From assembly GCA_027063505.1 (NCBI GenBank), contig JAMORO010000035.1, positions 1 to 32,420 of the forward strand: DNA of 32,420 nucleotides, read 5' to 3'. This document shows, in pieces, positions 1 through 9,151 of this stretch (position 1 is its first letter; the number at the start of each line of letters is the position of its first letter). The position numbers and the translations under genes are program-made. The notes beneath the pieces are model-generated. The model was not told the origin of the DNA. It did not search any database and was given only the letters and a program-made list of their open reading frames with translations. The DNA comes from Sulfurimonas sp. GTDB lineage: Bacteria; Campylobacterota; Campylobacteria; Campylobacterales; Sulfurimonadaceae.

Positions 1-199
1 TTGAGCAGTAGTATTTTGATCCACTTAAGATTGTTTCATTGAGTGCTACATAAACTCCACATGTCTCACAGGCAACCATCTCATCAGCCTCTGTTTTCTC
101 TTCTGATTTTGTGTGATTACTCACTTTTGGCTTTTTCTTTATAAATAAGAAATAGACTATGCCTATTACTGCTGCTATAAGTAGGACTTTAAGTATCAT
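1..199 (-). CDS. PP0621-like small membrane protein with Cys-rich tail (partial, 3' end outside window)
   Basis: The reading frame starts with ATG at 199 and stays open to the window edge (about 66 codons seen). The N-terminus is one hydrophobic helix ([20 protein letters not shown]) followed by a KKK stop-transfer, so it is probably a single-pass inner-membrane protein with its tail in the cytoplasm. After a charged linker comes [14 protein letters not shown] and then KYYCS, a Cys-X2-Cys plus later Cys pattern resembling the small metal-binding tail of PP0621-family proteins. Its ATG overlaps the rsmG stop as ATGA, which implies translational coupling. The family is uncharacterised; the assignment rests on motif recognition only. 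Confidence 0.7.
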   Translation of the reverse strand, partial: MILKVLLIAAVIGIVYFLFIKKKPKVSNHTKSEEKTEADEMVACETCGVYVALNETILSGSKYYCS

Positions 200-786
200 A
201 TATTTTCTCCTAAGAGTAGATAGTGTCTATTGTCTGTTTCAATAATTTTGTGTTGCATATCTTTTACTCCATCTTCTACTTCATCAAAAACTTTTTCACC
301 CTTATAAAAGAGAAACTTTGTTTTTTCATCTCGAAAGTTTTCACTCAACTTAAGAAGCATTTTTGTCTCTGTAACAGCACGTGATGTAATCATATCAAAG
401 ATTTTTGGTTCCATCTGTTCTACTCGTTTTTTGACAACTGTGACATTTTTAAGTTTTAAATCGGCTTTTATAAACTGTAAAAAACTTGCTCTTTTCATAA
501 GTGGCTCAACTAAAGTGACATGAGTGTTAGGAAGACCAAACGCGAGAATCATTCCTGGAAATCCAGCTCCTGTTCCTATATCCATAAGTGAGTTGAGAGA
601 TGGTAAAAAAGAGAGTGGAAAGATCGCATCATAGATAAAGGAATCAAGAGTCTCATTGTCTTTAGCACCTGTTAGATTATGGATTTTATTCCATTTATAA
701 AGGTGCTCTTTATATTTTTGCACATTATAAAAAAAGTCGTCTGGTAGATCTATATTATCTTGTGCGAGTGTTGCTTTTAAGTCCAA
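196..786 (-). CDS. rsmG: 16S rRNA (guanine-527-N7)-methyltransferase RsmG (GidB)
   Basis: RsmG uses S-adenosylmethionine to methylate N7 of G527 in 16S rRNA. The 196-residue protein has the Rossmann SAM-binding loop [10 protein letters not shown] at residues 69-78, preceded by the family's NLTG (37-40), and a later SRAV segment; the length is normal for the family. The start is TTG at 786, supported by AAAGGA on the minus strand 8 bases upstream. It lies 17 bases after the PAS-protein gene and overlaps the next gene by ATGA, so the three genes probably form one transcript. Nothing looks degraded. Confidence 0.95.
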   Translation of the reverse strand: MDLKATLAQDNIDLPDDFFYNVQKYKEHLYKWNKIHNLTGAKDNETLDSFIYDAIFPLSFLPSLNSLMDIGTGAGFPGMILAFGLPNTHVTLVEPLMKRASFLQFIKADLKLKNVTVVKKRVEQMEPKIFDMITSRAVTETKMLLKLSENFRDEKTKFLFYKGEKVFDEVEDGVKDMQHKIIETDNRHYLLLGENI

Positions 787-803
787 TAAAATATCCTTTG
801 AAT

Positions 804-1367
804 TTACTTGAAGAGTTTTTTCATCATAGTGAAAAAGATTTTAAAAAGACCACTATTTCCTACTAGACTATTAATTAAGTCATCGTAAGATATATTTTGT
901 TCTTCTAAGTAACCACGAAGATATTTTTCACTCGCTTCCATACCACCATCTTTCTCAATCTCTATAAGTTTTTGATAAATAGGCTCCATAGCATCTATTG
1001 CTTTTTGAGGGGCAGCTTTTCTAAATGCAGTATGAGAGATAATCTCATTTGTAATTGGATCTACTTTTGGCTCAAACTCTGTAACAACCCAGTAGTAACT
1101 TCCATCTTTAGCAAGATTTTTTACAACAGCCATAATGTTTTGTGCACGGTTGATTCTGTCCCACATCATTTTAAAAACAACTCTTGGCATATCTGGATGG
1201 CGAACAATAGAGTGAGGCTTTCCAATAAGTTCTGATTCTGTGTATCCTGAAATCTCTACAAAATAATCATTACCATACTCAATAATACCATTAGCATCAG
1301 TCTTAGAAACGATATAGCGTTTAGGATTGAGTTTTATCTCGTTATCTGTTGGTTTTAGGTGTTTCAT
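804..1367 (-). CDS. Aer/CetB-type PAS domain protein
   Basis: Soluble protein of 187 residues. The first 120 residues form an Aer-like PAS domain: [13 protein letters not shown], then [13 protein letters not shown] and KDGSYYWV, the signature of FAD-binding PAS domains in Aer and CetB energy-taxis proteins. The Trp usually found just before VKN in this family is absent (NIMAVVKN here), so flavin binding is not certain. A helical tail of about 65 residues follows, which CetB lacks. Two ATGs are in frame at 1373 and 1367; AAGGAG directly abuts the first and is 6 bases from the second, so the second is chosen. A TATAAT on the minus strand at 1402-1397 could be its -10. Inferred role: redox input to a chemoreceptor encoded elsewhere. 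Confidence 0.8.
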   Translation of the reverse strand: MKHLKPTDNEIKLNPKRYIVSKTDANGIIEYGNDYFVEISGYTESELIGKPHSIVRHPDMPRVVFKMMWDRINRAQNIMAVVKNLAKDGSYYWVVTEFEPKVDPITNEIISHTAFRKAAPQKAIDAMEPIYQKLIEIEKDGGMEASEKYLRGYLEEQNISYDDLINSLVGNSGLFKIFFTMMKKLFK

Positions 1368-1396
1368 TCTCATCTCCTTATAAATAATTTTAGTAA

Positions 1397-1402
1397 ATTA
1401 TA
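1397..1402 (-). promoter_or_regulatory. Candidate -10 element for the PAS/rsmG operon
   Basis: TATAAT on the minus strand, placing the start of transcription near 1390 and giving a leader of about 23 bases that carries AAGGAG. It lacks the TGN extension and I see no clear -35. Confidence 0.4.
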
Positions 1403-1463
1403 TAGTTTTTATTATTAATCTTATGTAATAATACCTATAAGTTATATAGAAAGGTTCATAAAG

Positions 1464-1907
1464 ATGACGAAACTTGAAATGTTAGAAGCAATAGAAAATG
1501 CTAAACAAGTACACCTTGCACAGATGGATAAAATCAAAGCTGTAATCGCTGGTAAAGAGATTAAACACCCTACAGCCCTTGGTAAGATGGAGTGTGCGTG
1601 TGGTATATGGTTCTACTCTAATGCACAACAGATAAAGAGTGTTCTAGGTTTACAGTTTTTTGAACGATTAGATAGAAGTCATGAAAACTGGCATCGTGAT
1701 TATGTAAGTATTTATGAAATTTATTTTAAAGAGGAGAAAAAAGGTTTTTTTGCAAAATTTTTAGGTGCAAATAAAGTCGATGATCTTCAAAAAGATAAGG
1801 CAAAACTTTACTTTTTAGAACTACAAAAAGATACTGAAGAGTTACTCTTAGTATCAGATGCAGCAAAGCGAAGAATCTCAGCACTGAATGATTCTAAGTT
1901 TGTTTAG
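1464..1907 (+). CDS. Stand-alone CZB (chemoreceptor zinc-binding) domain protein
   Basis: The 147-residue protein has the CZB pattern with all four expected zinc ligands: His17 (VHLAQ), Cys44 in CACGIW, and His73 and His77 in HENWH. CZB domains normally sit at the end of chemoreceptors (TlpD, McpA) or at the N-terminus of the diguanylate cyclase DgcZ and sense zinc or, in TlpD-like proteins, oxidants. Here the domain is a gene of its own, with a helical tail of about 60 residues and no signal peptide. AAAGG lies upstream of the ATG. It is divergent from an Aer-type PAS gene and its 3' end overlaps a c-di-GMP enzyme gene by 14 bases, tail to tail. Its partner is unknown. Confidence 0.85.
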   Translation: MTKLEMLEAIENAKQVHLAQMDKIKAVIAGKEIKHPTALGKMECACGIWFYSNAQQIKSVLGLQFFERLDRSHENWHRDYVSIYEIYFKEEKKGFFAKFLGANKVDDLQKDKAKLYFLELQKDTEELLLVSDAAKRRISALNDSKFV

Positions 1908-4365
1908 ACTCTAAAAGTATCTCTATCTCTTTTTCTGGAAGTGGCACAGAGTAGAGATATCCTTGAATTAAATCACAATCATTCTCGATTAAAAAGTCAC
2001 GTTGCTCTTCTGTTTCTACACCCTCTGCAATAAGAATAAGATTTAAACTCTTTCCAAGTGCAATAATAGCACGAGTAATAGCCATATCATCCTCATTATC
2101 AGGAATATCCTTTACAAATGATTGATCGATTTTAAGTTTATCAAGGGGAAATTTTTTAAGATATGAGAGAGAAGAGTAACCTGTCCCAAAATCATCAATC
2201 GCAATCTCAATTCCCATATTGTTAATCTGTTTGAGTTTTTCAATAGAGAGCTCAGGACTACTCATTACCTGTCCCTCTGTTATCTCAAGCTCAAGCCAGT
2301 GTGGCTGAAAGTTTAGTTCATTCATAATCTGGACTAAATGTGCTAAAAAGTCATTTTTATAGAGCTGTTTCATTGCAAGGTTGAGTGAAAGTATTCCTGG
2401 GTTTAATCCTTTTTCATACCATTTTACAAAAAGTTTCATCGCTTTATACATCACTACTCTATCAATGTCGACTATAAGTCCACTCTCCTCAGCAATAGAG
2501 ATAAATTTAATAGGAGAAACAAGTCCTAACGATGGGTGTCTCCATCGAATCAGTGCTTCCATCCCAACAATTTTATATGATTGTGCTTTAAATTGAGGTT
2601 GAAAATAGACTTCAAATTGATCCTCTTGAAGTGCAACTCGAAGGCTTGACTCCATAATTACTCTCTCAAAAGCGAAGGCTGTCATATCTCTTGAGTAAAA
2701 CTGGTAGTTATCTCGCCCTTCATCTTTTGCTTTATACATAGCAGCATCAGCATATTTTATTAAATTATCATCATTTGTTGTATCATCAGGGTAGATACTG
2801 ATTCCAATACTTGAAGTCACATAAAGATTATGGTTAATGACTGTGATAGGCTCTTTCATAATATTAATTATATCTTGAGCAATATGTGATGCATTCTGAA
2901 TACTTTTTAAATCTTTTAAAATAATAGTAAATTCATCCCCTCCAAGTCTAGCCAGTGTATCCTCTTCGCGTATTGTTGATTGTATTCTCAGTGCAGCTTC
3001 AATAAGAACCTTATCTCCAATATGATGTCCAAGAGAGTCATTAATCTTTTTAAATTGATCAAGATCTATAAAAAGGAGGGCAAATTTTTCTTTATTTCGT
3101 CGTGCATTTACTATTGCTTGAGAGAGTCTATCTTTAAAAAGTGTTCTATTTGGAAGGTCTGTAAGTGTATCATGATGTGCTTGGTACTGGAGTTCTAAAG
3201 TCTGTTTTTTAAGTAGTTCTTCGATCTTTTTCTGGGTAGTGATATCTTGAATGTATCCTACATAACCATCAATTGTACCATCTTCATCTTTTGATACACT
3301 CAGTGAAATATCACATAAAACACGATGACTATCTTTTTTAAGCATATATGCTTCTATATTGAGACTCTCTTGAACATTAAGGATAGAAAATAGTTCTTTA
3401 ATTGCGTAGCTGTTTTTTTTATCATAAGTTGTCAGAATATGTTTGCCCATCATCTCCTGTGCTAGATAACCAAATAGGTTTACACTTCCTCTATTCCAAC
3501 TTGTTATATTTCCTTCTGTATCTGTTGCTATGATTGAATCATGAATATAGTCTAAAATTTTTGCTTGTTTCTTATAGTCTTTTTGGAGTTGAAGCTCTTG
3601 AGAAATATCTGTATCAAAGAGAACATAGGCGGGCTTTTCATGATAAGTAATGGTATGAATATAAGACTGAACTATATATGTAGAACCATCTTTACGTCTA
3701 TGTCGTGTTTGATTTAAGATATGATCATGCTGTTTGAGATACTCTTGCATTTTTGAGATCTCTTTTTGTGTGAGATCTGGATTGATATCAAAAACAGACA
3801 TATTTAAAAGCTCTTTAGCACTGTAGCCTAGTGCAGCACAAGCTCCTTGATTTACATAGAGGTATTTGTAGTCTTCCCTCGTTATTATATAAATCTCATT
3901 TGAAGAGTGTTCCAGGAGTTCAGAGAGCTCTTTTGTTCTGTTTTTTATTGAAACATACTCTGTCACATCTTGTGTTGTACCTATTAGTTTTAAAGGAGTC
4001 TGCTGTGTGTCATAGATTACTTGTGCATTAATGAGAACTTCTATAGTATGACCATGAGTATGAGTTACCTTACACTGGAGTGTTTGGCGTTCTCCTGTTG
4101 TAATTGCTTGTTGGAGTGCTTTTTGTGCACTCTTTAGATATTCAGGTGTTACAATTGAAAAGAATGTATCAAATCCTATTTCTGTCTCTTTTTCAATACC
4201 ATAAATCTCATAACTTCTTTCAGACCAAATGGCTTTTTTTGTCTGTAGATCTATTTCCCAACTTCCTAGTTTAGAGATACTTTCAAGGGTTTGCAGGTTC
4301 TCTTCTCTAGCTTTGAGCTTTTTAATGGCAGTGTCTAGATTATCATTCTCTATGTCAATTGGCAT
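1894..4365 (-). CDS. PAS-PAS-PAS-GGDEF-EAL cyclic-di-GMP enzyme
   Basis: Cytoplasmic 823-residue protein without membrane segments. Three PAS modules occupy roughly residues 20-140, 145-265 and 268-388. The diguanylate cyclase domain has an intact GGDEF at 475-479 and a product-inhibition site RxxD (REED, 466-469) exactly five residues before it. The phosphodiesterase domain has EAL at 603-605, then EITEG, DDFGTGYSS and AEGVE, the residues of an active EAL domain. Both activities therefore look intact, and net synthesis or hydrolysis cannot be told from sequence. Minus-strand AGGA precedes the ATG. It lies 28 bases after ribA and its end overlaps the convergent CZB gene. Likely output: PAS-sensed control of motility or attachment. 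Confidence 0.93.
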   Translation of the reverse strand: MPIDIENDNLDTAIKKLKAREENLQTLESISKLGSWEIDLQTKKAIWSERSYEIYGIEKETEIGFDTFFSIVTPEYLKSAQKALQQAITTGERQTLQCKVTHTHGHTIEVLINAQVIYDTQQTPLKLIGTTQDVTEYVSIKNRTKELSELLEHSSNEIYIITREDYKYLYVNQGACAALGYSAKELLNMSVFDINPDLTQKEISKMQEYLKQHDHILNQTRHRRKDGSTYIVQSYIHTITYHEKPAYVLFDTDISQELQLQKDYKKQAKILDYIHDSIIATDTEGNITSWNRGSVNLFGYLAQEMMGKHILTTYDKKNSYAIKELFSILNVQESLNIEAYMLKKDSHRVLCDISLSVSKDEDGTIDGYVGYIQDITTQKKIEELLKKQTLELQYQAHHDTLTDLPNRTLFKDRLSQAIVNARRNKEKFALLFIDLDQFKKINDSLGHHIGDKVLIEAALRIQSTIREEDTLARLGGDEFTIILKDLKSIQNASHIAQDIINIMKEPITVINHNLYVTSSIGISIYPDDTTNDDNLIKYADAAMYKAKDEGRDNYQFYSRDMTAFAFERVIMESSLRVALQEDQFEVYFQPQFKAQSYKIVGMEALIRWRHPSLGLVSPIKFISIAEESGLIVDIDRVVMYKAMKLFVKWYEKGLNPGILSLNLAMKQLYKNDFLAHLVQIMNELNFQPHWLELEITEGQVMSSPELSIEKLKQINNMGIEIAIDDFGTGYSSLSYLKKFPLDKLKIDQSFVKDIPDNEDDMAITRAIIALGKSLNLILIAEGVETEEQRDFLIENDCDLIQGYLYSVPLPEKEIEILLESKQT

Positions 4366-4393
4366 ATATCTATTTTCCTACTTTTTAAATAAT

Positions 4394-4957
4394 CTAAAGA
4401 AAATGTCCCATTTCATCACGTTTTACACCTAAGTAATCTTTATTAAACTCATTAGGTTCCATTATAATTGGTACTCTCTGTATTATTTCAATTCCATTAA
4501 TAGAGTTGATTTTATTAGGGTTGTTAGTAAGAAGTTTAATCTTCTGTATGTTGAAATATTCAAGAATAAAGGTGACTACTTCATAGCTGCGTTCATCAGC
4601 AGCAAAACCGAGTTGATGGTTAGCCTCTATAGTATTGAGCCCTTTATCTTGTAGAGCATAAGCATTTATCTTATTTAAAAGCCCAATATTTCGACCCTCT
4701 TGACGGAGGTAGATAACCATACCTCCCTCTTTATGAACAAGATCAAGTGCATACTCGAGTTGATCACGACAGTCACACTTAAGACTACCAAGTGCATCTC
4801 CTGTAAGACATTCTGAGTGGACACGAACGATCGGTTCACTCTCAAGCTTTTTAGCATAGATGACTAGGTGTTCTTTTTCACCTTCTTTAAAGGCTTTTAC
4901 ATTGAAATTACCAAAACGTGATGGTAAATTTGCTACTTCGGATATAATTATATTCAT
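4394..4957 (-). CDS. ribA: GTP cyclohydrolase II RibA
   Basis: RibA converts GTP to diamino-hydroxy-ribosylaminopyrimidine phosphate, formate and pyrophosphate, the first step of riboflavin synthesis. The 187-residue monofunctional protein has the zinc ligands Cys50, Cys61 and Cys63 (CLTGDALGSLKCDC) and the substrate-binding segment YLRQEGRNIGL, with no fused RibB (DHBP synthase) domain. It is divergent from hemB and followed after 28 bases by the GGDEF-EAL gene. A perfect extended -10 lies upstream on its strand. RibH, a later enzyme of the pathway, is also in this window. The product feeds FMN/FAD, used by the flavin-type PAS proteins nearby. Confidence 0.95.
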   Translation of the reverse strand: MNIIISEVANLPSRFGNFNVKAFKEGEKEHLVIYAKKLESEPIVRVHSECLTGDALGSLKCDCRDQLEYALDLVHKEGGMVIYLRQEGRNIGLLNKINAYALQDKGLNTIEANHQLGFAADERSYEVVTFILEYFNIQKIKLLTNNPNKINSINGIEIIQRVPIIMEPNEFNKDYLGVKRDEMGHFL

Positions 4958-4999
4958 TTAGTTTAATCTTTAAAAGGGTAAAATATTTTTCTTAAAATA

Positions 5000-5008
5000 A
5001 TTATAGCA
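5000..5008 (-). promoter_or_regulatory. Extended -10 promoter of ribA (divergent with hemB)
   Basis: TGCTATAAT on the minus strand, a perfect TGN-TATAAT. Counting seven bases from the hexamer gives a start near 4993 and a leader of about 36 bases. A plus-strand TAAAAT at 4993-4998 could be the hemB -10, so the two promoters may be nearly back to back; that one is only a weak candidate. Confidence 0.6.
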
Positions 5009-5024
5009 AAAAAAAGGTTTAACA

Positions 5025-5999
5025 ATGTTTCAAAGATTTCGCCGTACTCGTTTAAATAAGCATCTTCGCTCTTTAGTAAGAGAGACAGAGGTGAGAGCTG
5101 ATGATTTTATCTATCCATTATTCATTCGTAGTGGTGAAGGGATTAAAACAGAAGTTGCATCAATGCCTGGTGTTTATCAGATGAGTATAGATGTTGTAAT
5201 AAAAGAGTGTGAAGAGTTGAAATCTCTTGGTATCTACTCTATTATACTATTTGGTATTCCTGATACTAAAGACTCTATAGGGAGTGATGCTCTTTGTGAT
5301 CATGGAATTATTGCTTCGTCCATTCGTGCTATCAAAGCAGAGCATCCTGATATGTTTGTTGTGACTGATTTGTGTTTTTGTGAGTATACTGACCATGGGC
5401 ACTGTGGGATTATAGATGAAGCTAAAGAGACTGTCAATAATGATGCAACTTTAGAAATTTCTGGAGAACAAGCACTTATTCATGCAAGAGCAGGTGCTGA
5501 TATGATAGCACCAAGTGGTATGATGGATGGAATTATAGAGACACTGCGAACCTCTTTAGATGCAAATGGTTTTGAAAATCTTCCTATTATGGCATACTCT
5601 ACAAAATTTGCTTCGGGTTATTATGGACCATTTCGTGATGTGGCAGAATCAACTCCTAGTTTTGGTGATCGTGCTTCGTATCAGATGGATCCTGCAAATC
5701 GTCGTGAAGCTATAGCGGAATCAGTAAGTGATGAGATGCAAGGAGCAGATATACTAATGGTAAAACCTGCACTTGCCTATCTTGATTTAGTTCGTGAGAT
5801 AAAAGATGCCACTTCTCTTCCAATGGCAGTTTATAATGTAAGTGGTGAGTATGCAATGATAAAACATGCAGGACTTGCAAACTTAATAGACTATGATAGA
5901 GTTGTAATGGAGACTATGATAGCGTTTAAGCGAGCGGGAGCGAACATAATCATCTCATATCATGCCAAAGAGGTAGCAAAAATGCTACAAAACAGTTAG
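5025..5999 (+). CDS. hemB: Delta-aminolevulinic acid dehydratase (porphobilinogen synthase) HemB
   Basis: HemB condenses two 5-aminolevulinate molecules into porphobilinogen for haem synthesis in the cytoplasm. The 324-residue protein shows the zinc-type Cys cluster Cys117, Cys119 and Cys127 ([11 protein letters not shown]) and the two active-site lysines, Lys194 in YSTKFAS and Lys247 in MVKPA, the latter forming the Schiff base. The Cys-rich cluster marks the zinc-dependent class, not the Asp-rich magnesium class. AAGG precedes the ATG. It is followed 55 bases later by argF. Together with hemJ in this window it serves the haem demand of the multihaem cytochromes. Confidence 0.97.
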   Translation: MFQRFRRTRLNKHLRSLVRETEVRADDFIYPLFIRSGEGIKTEVASMPGVYQMSIDVVIKECEELKSLGIYSIILFGIPDTKDSIGSDALCDHGIIASSIRAIKAEHPDMFVVTDLCFCEYTDHGHCGIIDEAKETVNNDATLEISGEQALIHARAGADMIAPSGMMDGIIETLRTSLDANGFENLPIMAYSTKFASGYYGPFRDVAESTPSFGDRASYQMDPANRREAIAESVSDEMQGADILMVKPALAYLDLVREIKDATSLPMAVYNVSGEYAMIKHAGLANLIDYDRVVMETMIAFKRAGANIIISYHAKEVAKMLQNS

Positions 6000-6054
6000 A
6001 TTAAAGAAAAGTATAAGTAGAATATATATTAAACAATAAAATTAGGATGAAAAA

Positions 6055-6978
6055 TTGAGACATTTTTTAACACTTAAAGATTTTACAAAAGAAGAGATTT
6101 TAGAAATTATTGATACTGGTTTAGAGATAAAAAAGAATCTTCGTGATGGTATTTACAAGAAAGAGCTTGAGATGCAAACTCTTGGAATGATTTTTGAGAA
6201 GAGTTCTACTCGTACTCGTGTTAGCTTTGAAGCAGGTATGTTTCAGCTAGGGGGTCATGCACTTTTTCTCTCTAATCGTGATATTCATTTAGGTCGTGGG
6301 GAACCAGTACAAGATACAGCACGTGTGATATCTTCTATGTGTGATATGGTAATGATTCGAACATTTGAACATAGCATGATAGAAGAGTTTGCAGCGAACT
6401 CTAAAGTTCCTGTGATAAATGGACTTACAGACTCTTTTCATCCGGTGCAACTTTTAGCAGATTATATGACTATGGTTGAGCATGGTGTTGAAAAAGATGC
6501 CGTGGTTGCATATATAGGTGATGGAAATAATATGACTCATTCATGGATGATGCTTGCGGCAAAACTTGGTTTTGAGCTTCGTATTGCAACACCAAAGGGA
6601 TATGAAGTTGATGCAACTATTTTAGAAGAGGCACTTTTATTTGCAAAAGAGAGTGGTGCTAAAATAAGTATGATGAATGATCCTAAAGAGGCTGTTCATG
6701 GTGCAACTATTGTGACTACAGATACTTGGACTTCAATGGGTCAAGAGGATGAAAAAGAGCAGAGAGTTAAGGACTTTAAAGGTTTTATGGTCGATAGTCT
6801 TATGATGTGCTTAGCTCAAAAAAATGCAAAATTTTTACACTGTCTTCCTGCTTATCGAGGGTATGAAGTTTCCGAAGAGATTATGGACTCTCACTCTAAA
6901 ATAATTTTTGATGAAGCTGAAAATAGACTTCATGCACAAAAAGGTCTTATGGTCTGGTTAAATAAACAAAGAGGATAG
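6055..6978 (+). CDS. argF: Ornithine carbamoyltransferase ArgF
   Basis: ArgF makes citrulline from ornithine and carbamoyl phosphate in arginine synthesis. The 307-residue protein has the carbamoyl-phosphate loop STRTR at 51-55, HPVQ (usually HPTQ), the ornithine-loop SMGQE, and HCLP at 262-265. The start is TTG at 6055, seven bases after AGGA. An ATG at 6047 lies inside the ribosome-binding site and opens only a three-codon frame ending on the TTG, so it is not the start. The stop is four bases before the pentahaem cytochrome ATG, so the genes are probably co-transcribed. Confidence 0.96.
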   Translation: MRHFLTLKDFTKEEILEIIDTGLEIKKNLRDGIYKKELEMQTLGMIFEKSSTRTRVSFEAGMFQLGGHALFLSNRDIHLGRGEPVQDTARVISSMCDMVMIRTFEHSMIEEFAANSKVPVINGLTDSFHPVQLLADYMTMVEHGVEKDAVVAYIGDGNNMTHSWMMLAAKLGFELRIATPKGYEVDATILEEALLFAKESGAKISMMNDPKEAVHGATIVTTDTWTSMGQEDEKEQRVKDFKGFMVDSLMMCLAQKNAKFLHCLPAYRGYEVSEEIMDSHSKIIFDEAENRLHAQKGLMVWLNKQRG

Positions 6979-6982
6979 TTTG

Positions 6983-8200
6983 ATGCGATTTTTTTCAATA
7001 GTTCTACTTATCGTTTCAATAAATTTATCCCTTTTTGCGACTGCAGAAGTTGTAAAGGTTGATGAACGGTTTCAAGATTCTCAAAGTTGTAAAGCATGTC
7101 ATTTACGTATAGTAAGTGAGTGGGAAAATTCATGGCACTCTAAGAGTCATTTTGAAAAAGATGAGTATTTTAGAGAGAGTTTAAAATACTATTCGAGAAA
7201 GACTAGAAAAAGTGTAAATGCTGTAAAAGTGGAATGTGCTACATGTCATAATCCTCGTATTTCAGTAACTAGCACAGATGAAGATTATGAAATCGCTGCT
7301 GTAATGGGACTAGATAAGGGAAGTGAAGTTGATAATGCTGTTAATGATACAGCTATAAGTGAAGGAATCAACTGTGTTGTCTGTCATAATATAGATAAAA
7401 TTCATGATTCATACGATGCATCTAAACGTGGTATAAATAGAGTAAAATGGACTGAGTCTGGTACTATGACAGGACCTTATAAAGATGCAAAATCACCATA
7501 TCATAAAGTAGTACATCATGCATTTATGGATAAAAACCCAAATAAGCTCTGTTTTGTTTGTCATGCTAATGATAGAAGTGCTAAAGGCATTATTTTTACA
7601 GATATGGAAAGTGAATACAATAGAGGGAAGAAAAAGGGAATAAAAAATTGTGTAGAGTGTCATATGGGAGCAAAACGAAAGGATGTTGCATCAACATATA
7701 AAATGTATAATGGCAAAGCAAAAATTCGTAAAGTACGTGACCATGGTTTTAAGGGTGCACATATTTCTTCTATGTGGAAAGATGCTTTAAAATTAAAACT
7801 ATCACAAAAAGGTAGCAATGTCGTTGTTAAAATTATAAATCCACAACCTCACAATATTCCTAGTGGTTTTGGCTCTCGTGAGATAGAAGTAAATGTTGTA
7901 TACAAAAAAAGAGATAAAATTCTTAAAGAACAGACACTCTCTTTAACAAATCACTATGTAAGAAAGAGAAATAAGCCAACTATCCCACATTTAGCAATAA
8001 AGAAAGCAAAAGATATGTCTATCCCAGCAGAAGGGAAAAAAGTTCTTAGAGTTCCTGTATTTGAAGGTGCCACTTCTGTTACTGTTACACTTAACTATAT
8101 TTTAGTAAATGAAGAAGTTCGTAGTATTTTAAAACTTAAAAGTGATAACTGGGCGAAAAAGAATTATATTACAAAAGAGAGTTTAGGGTTAAAATTTTAA
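6983..8200 (+). CDS. Periplasmic pentaheme c-type cytochrome
   Basis: Secreted 405-residue protein: signal peptide at residues 1-19 or so (FFSIVLLIVSINLSLFA), then five CXXCH haem sites with Cys at 36, 85, 131, 190 and 223. The first lies in CKACH followed by EWENSWHSKSH, the opening seen in cytochrome c-554-like multihaem families. Residues from about 245 to the end carry no haem motif and look like a beta-rich domain (HNIPSGFGSREIEV). An in-frame TTG at 6980 exists, but GAGGA is better spaced to the ATG at 6983. It directly follows argF and is convergent with a NIT-like sensor gene. Substrate and partner cannot be read from the sequence; an electron-transfer or reductase role is inferred from the haems. 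Confidence 0.9.
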   Translation: MRFFSIVLLIVSINLSLFATAEVVKVDERFQDSQSCKACHLRIVSEWENSWHSKSHFEKDEYFRESLKYYSRKTRKSVNAVKVECATCHNPRISVTSTDEDYEIAAVMGLDKGSEVDNAVNDTAISEGINCVVCHNIDKIHDSYDASKRGINRVKWTESGTMTGPYKDAKSPYHKVVHHAFMDKNPNKLCFVCHANDRSAKGIIFTDMESEYNRGKKKGIKNCVECHMGAKRKDVASTYKMYNGKAKIRKVRDHGFKGAHISSMWKDALKLKLSQKGSNVVVKIINPQPHNIPSGFGSREIEVNVVYKKRDKILKEQTLSLTNHYVRKRNKPTIPHLAIKKAKDMSIPAEGKKVLRVPVFEGATSVTVTLNYILVNEEVRSILKLKSDNWAKKNYITKESLGLKF

Positions 8201-8212
8201 ATCTTAAGAGTA

Positions 8213-8229
8213 AGACCCGAAGAGGGTCT
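8213..8229 (+). terminator. Hairpin after the pentaheme cytochrome gene
   Basis: Stem AGACCC/GGGTCT with loop GAAGA, followed eight bases later by TTTTTT. It lies between two convergent genes. The T-run is displaced, so it is only a probable terminator. Confidence 0.5.
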
Positions 8230-8241
8230 AATGGCAGTTTT

Positions 8242-9093
8242 TTATAACCATCCTTTAGAATCTTCTAAGATTGCTCTATTACATGTATTGTATGCTTTTA
8301 CTATATCTTCAATTAACTCTGTTCCTTGTTCAAAGTAGAGATCAGAGTCTACTTTTGTAGGTGTTTTTAAAAGAGTTTTACTAGCAAGAAATTGGTACTT
8401 CTTCACTGCTTTGTTTATAGTAGATATTTCTGTTTTAATTGATGATGGTAATTTAGCTGGGTATTTAGCGATAAGGCCACTCATCTGTTCTTGTAGAGTA
8501 CTATTGAGAGTTGTTACTTCATTTACAAGTAGGTATATCTGCTCTATATCACTTCTGACAACAACACCTCTAGCTGCGACTCCTGCACCAAAACCTCTGA
8601 GTTGCCCAACATATTCCGTAAGAGGTAGCATGTTTTCCATCATAATAACAGAAGCTTCTCTTCCAAAAGGATTGAGATCTTTAGTATTTCTTTGACTAAT
8701 TGTTTGTGCTAACATTAAAATCTGTTCGATTTGTTCTGTATAGTCACTAAAGGTCTTTTTTGGATCCTGTTTAAAAGCGATAGAATTAAGTTTAATTAGT
8801 GCTTTAGATATATCCGAAGCTCTTGTATTAATTACTATATCAGTTGCTAAGGTTGTTGATTCCATTTTACCAATTGCTTTTTTAATATTACTTCTACTGT
8901 TATATATAAGAAGAAGAGAGGCTGTATTACCATTAAGGTAAGCATTCGTAAGGCCCCTAGTTGTTTGTGTCGCTAAAATCAGTTCTTTTAGATTACTGAT
9001 ATAAATACTACTCTCTTTTTGTGCATCATTACTAAAAAGTGATTTTGCCTGTAGATTAAAGAGCAAGAGCCCTAAGATTAAGAACAACTTCAT
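8242..9093 (-). CDS. Secreted nitrate/nitrite-sensing (NIT)-like domain protein
   Basis: A signal peptide (MKLFLILGLLLFNLQAKS) is followed by an all-helical protein of 283 residues in total. The segment TQTTRGLTNAYLNGN (about 42-56) matches the start of NIT domains, which sense nitrate and nitrite in receptor kinases and transcription factors. No histidine kinase, chemoreceptor or DNA-binding domain and no second membrane helix follow, so the domain appears free in the periplasm. AAGGA precedes the ATG on the minus strand. It lies tail to tail with a pentahaem cytochrome gene. A periplasmic sensor or accessory protein is a reasonable guess, but nitrate binding is unproven. Confidence 0.72.
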   Translation of the reverse strand: MKLFLILGLLLFNLQAKSLFSNDAQKESSIYISNLKELILATQTTRGLTNAYLNGNTASLLLIYNSRSNIKKAIGKMESTTLATDIVINTRASDISKALIKLNSIAFKQDPKKTFSDYTEQIEQILMLAQTISQRNTKDLNPFGREASVIMMENMLPLTEYVGQLRGFGAGVAARGVVVRSDIEQIYLLVNEVTTLNSTLQEQMSGLIAKYPAKLPSSIKTEISTINKAVKKYQFLASKTLLKTPTKVDSDLYFEQGTELIEDIVKAYNTCNRAILEDSKGWL

Positions 9094-9151
9094 ATAAAAT
9101 CCTTATTTTTGATATAAGCTAAAAGTATATCTTAGTTCTCTTAAATATTTT

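Noticed and set aside
6047-6049. ATG as the start of argF
   Set aside because: It overlaps the ribosome-binding site and its frame ends after three codons.
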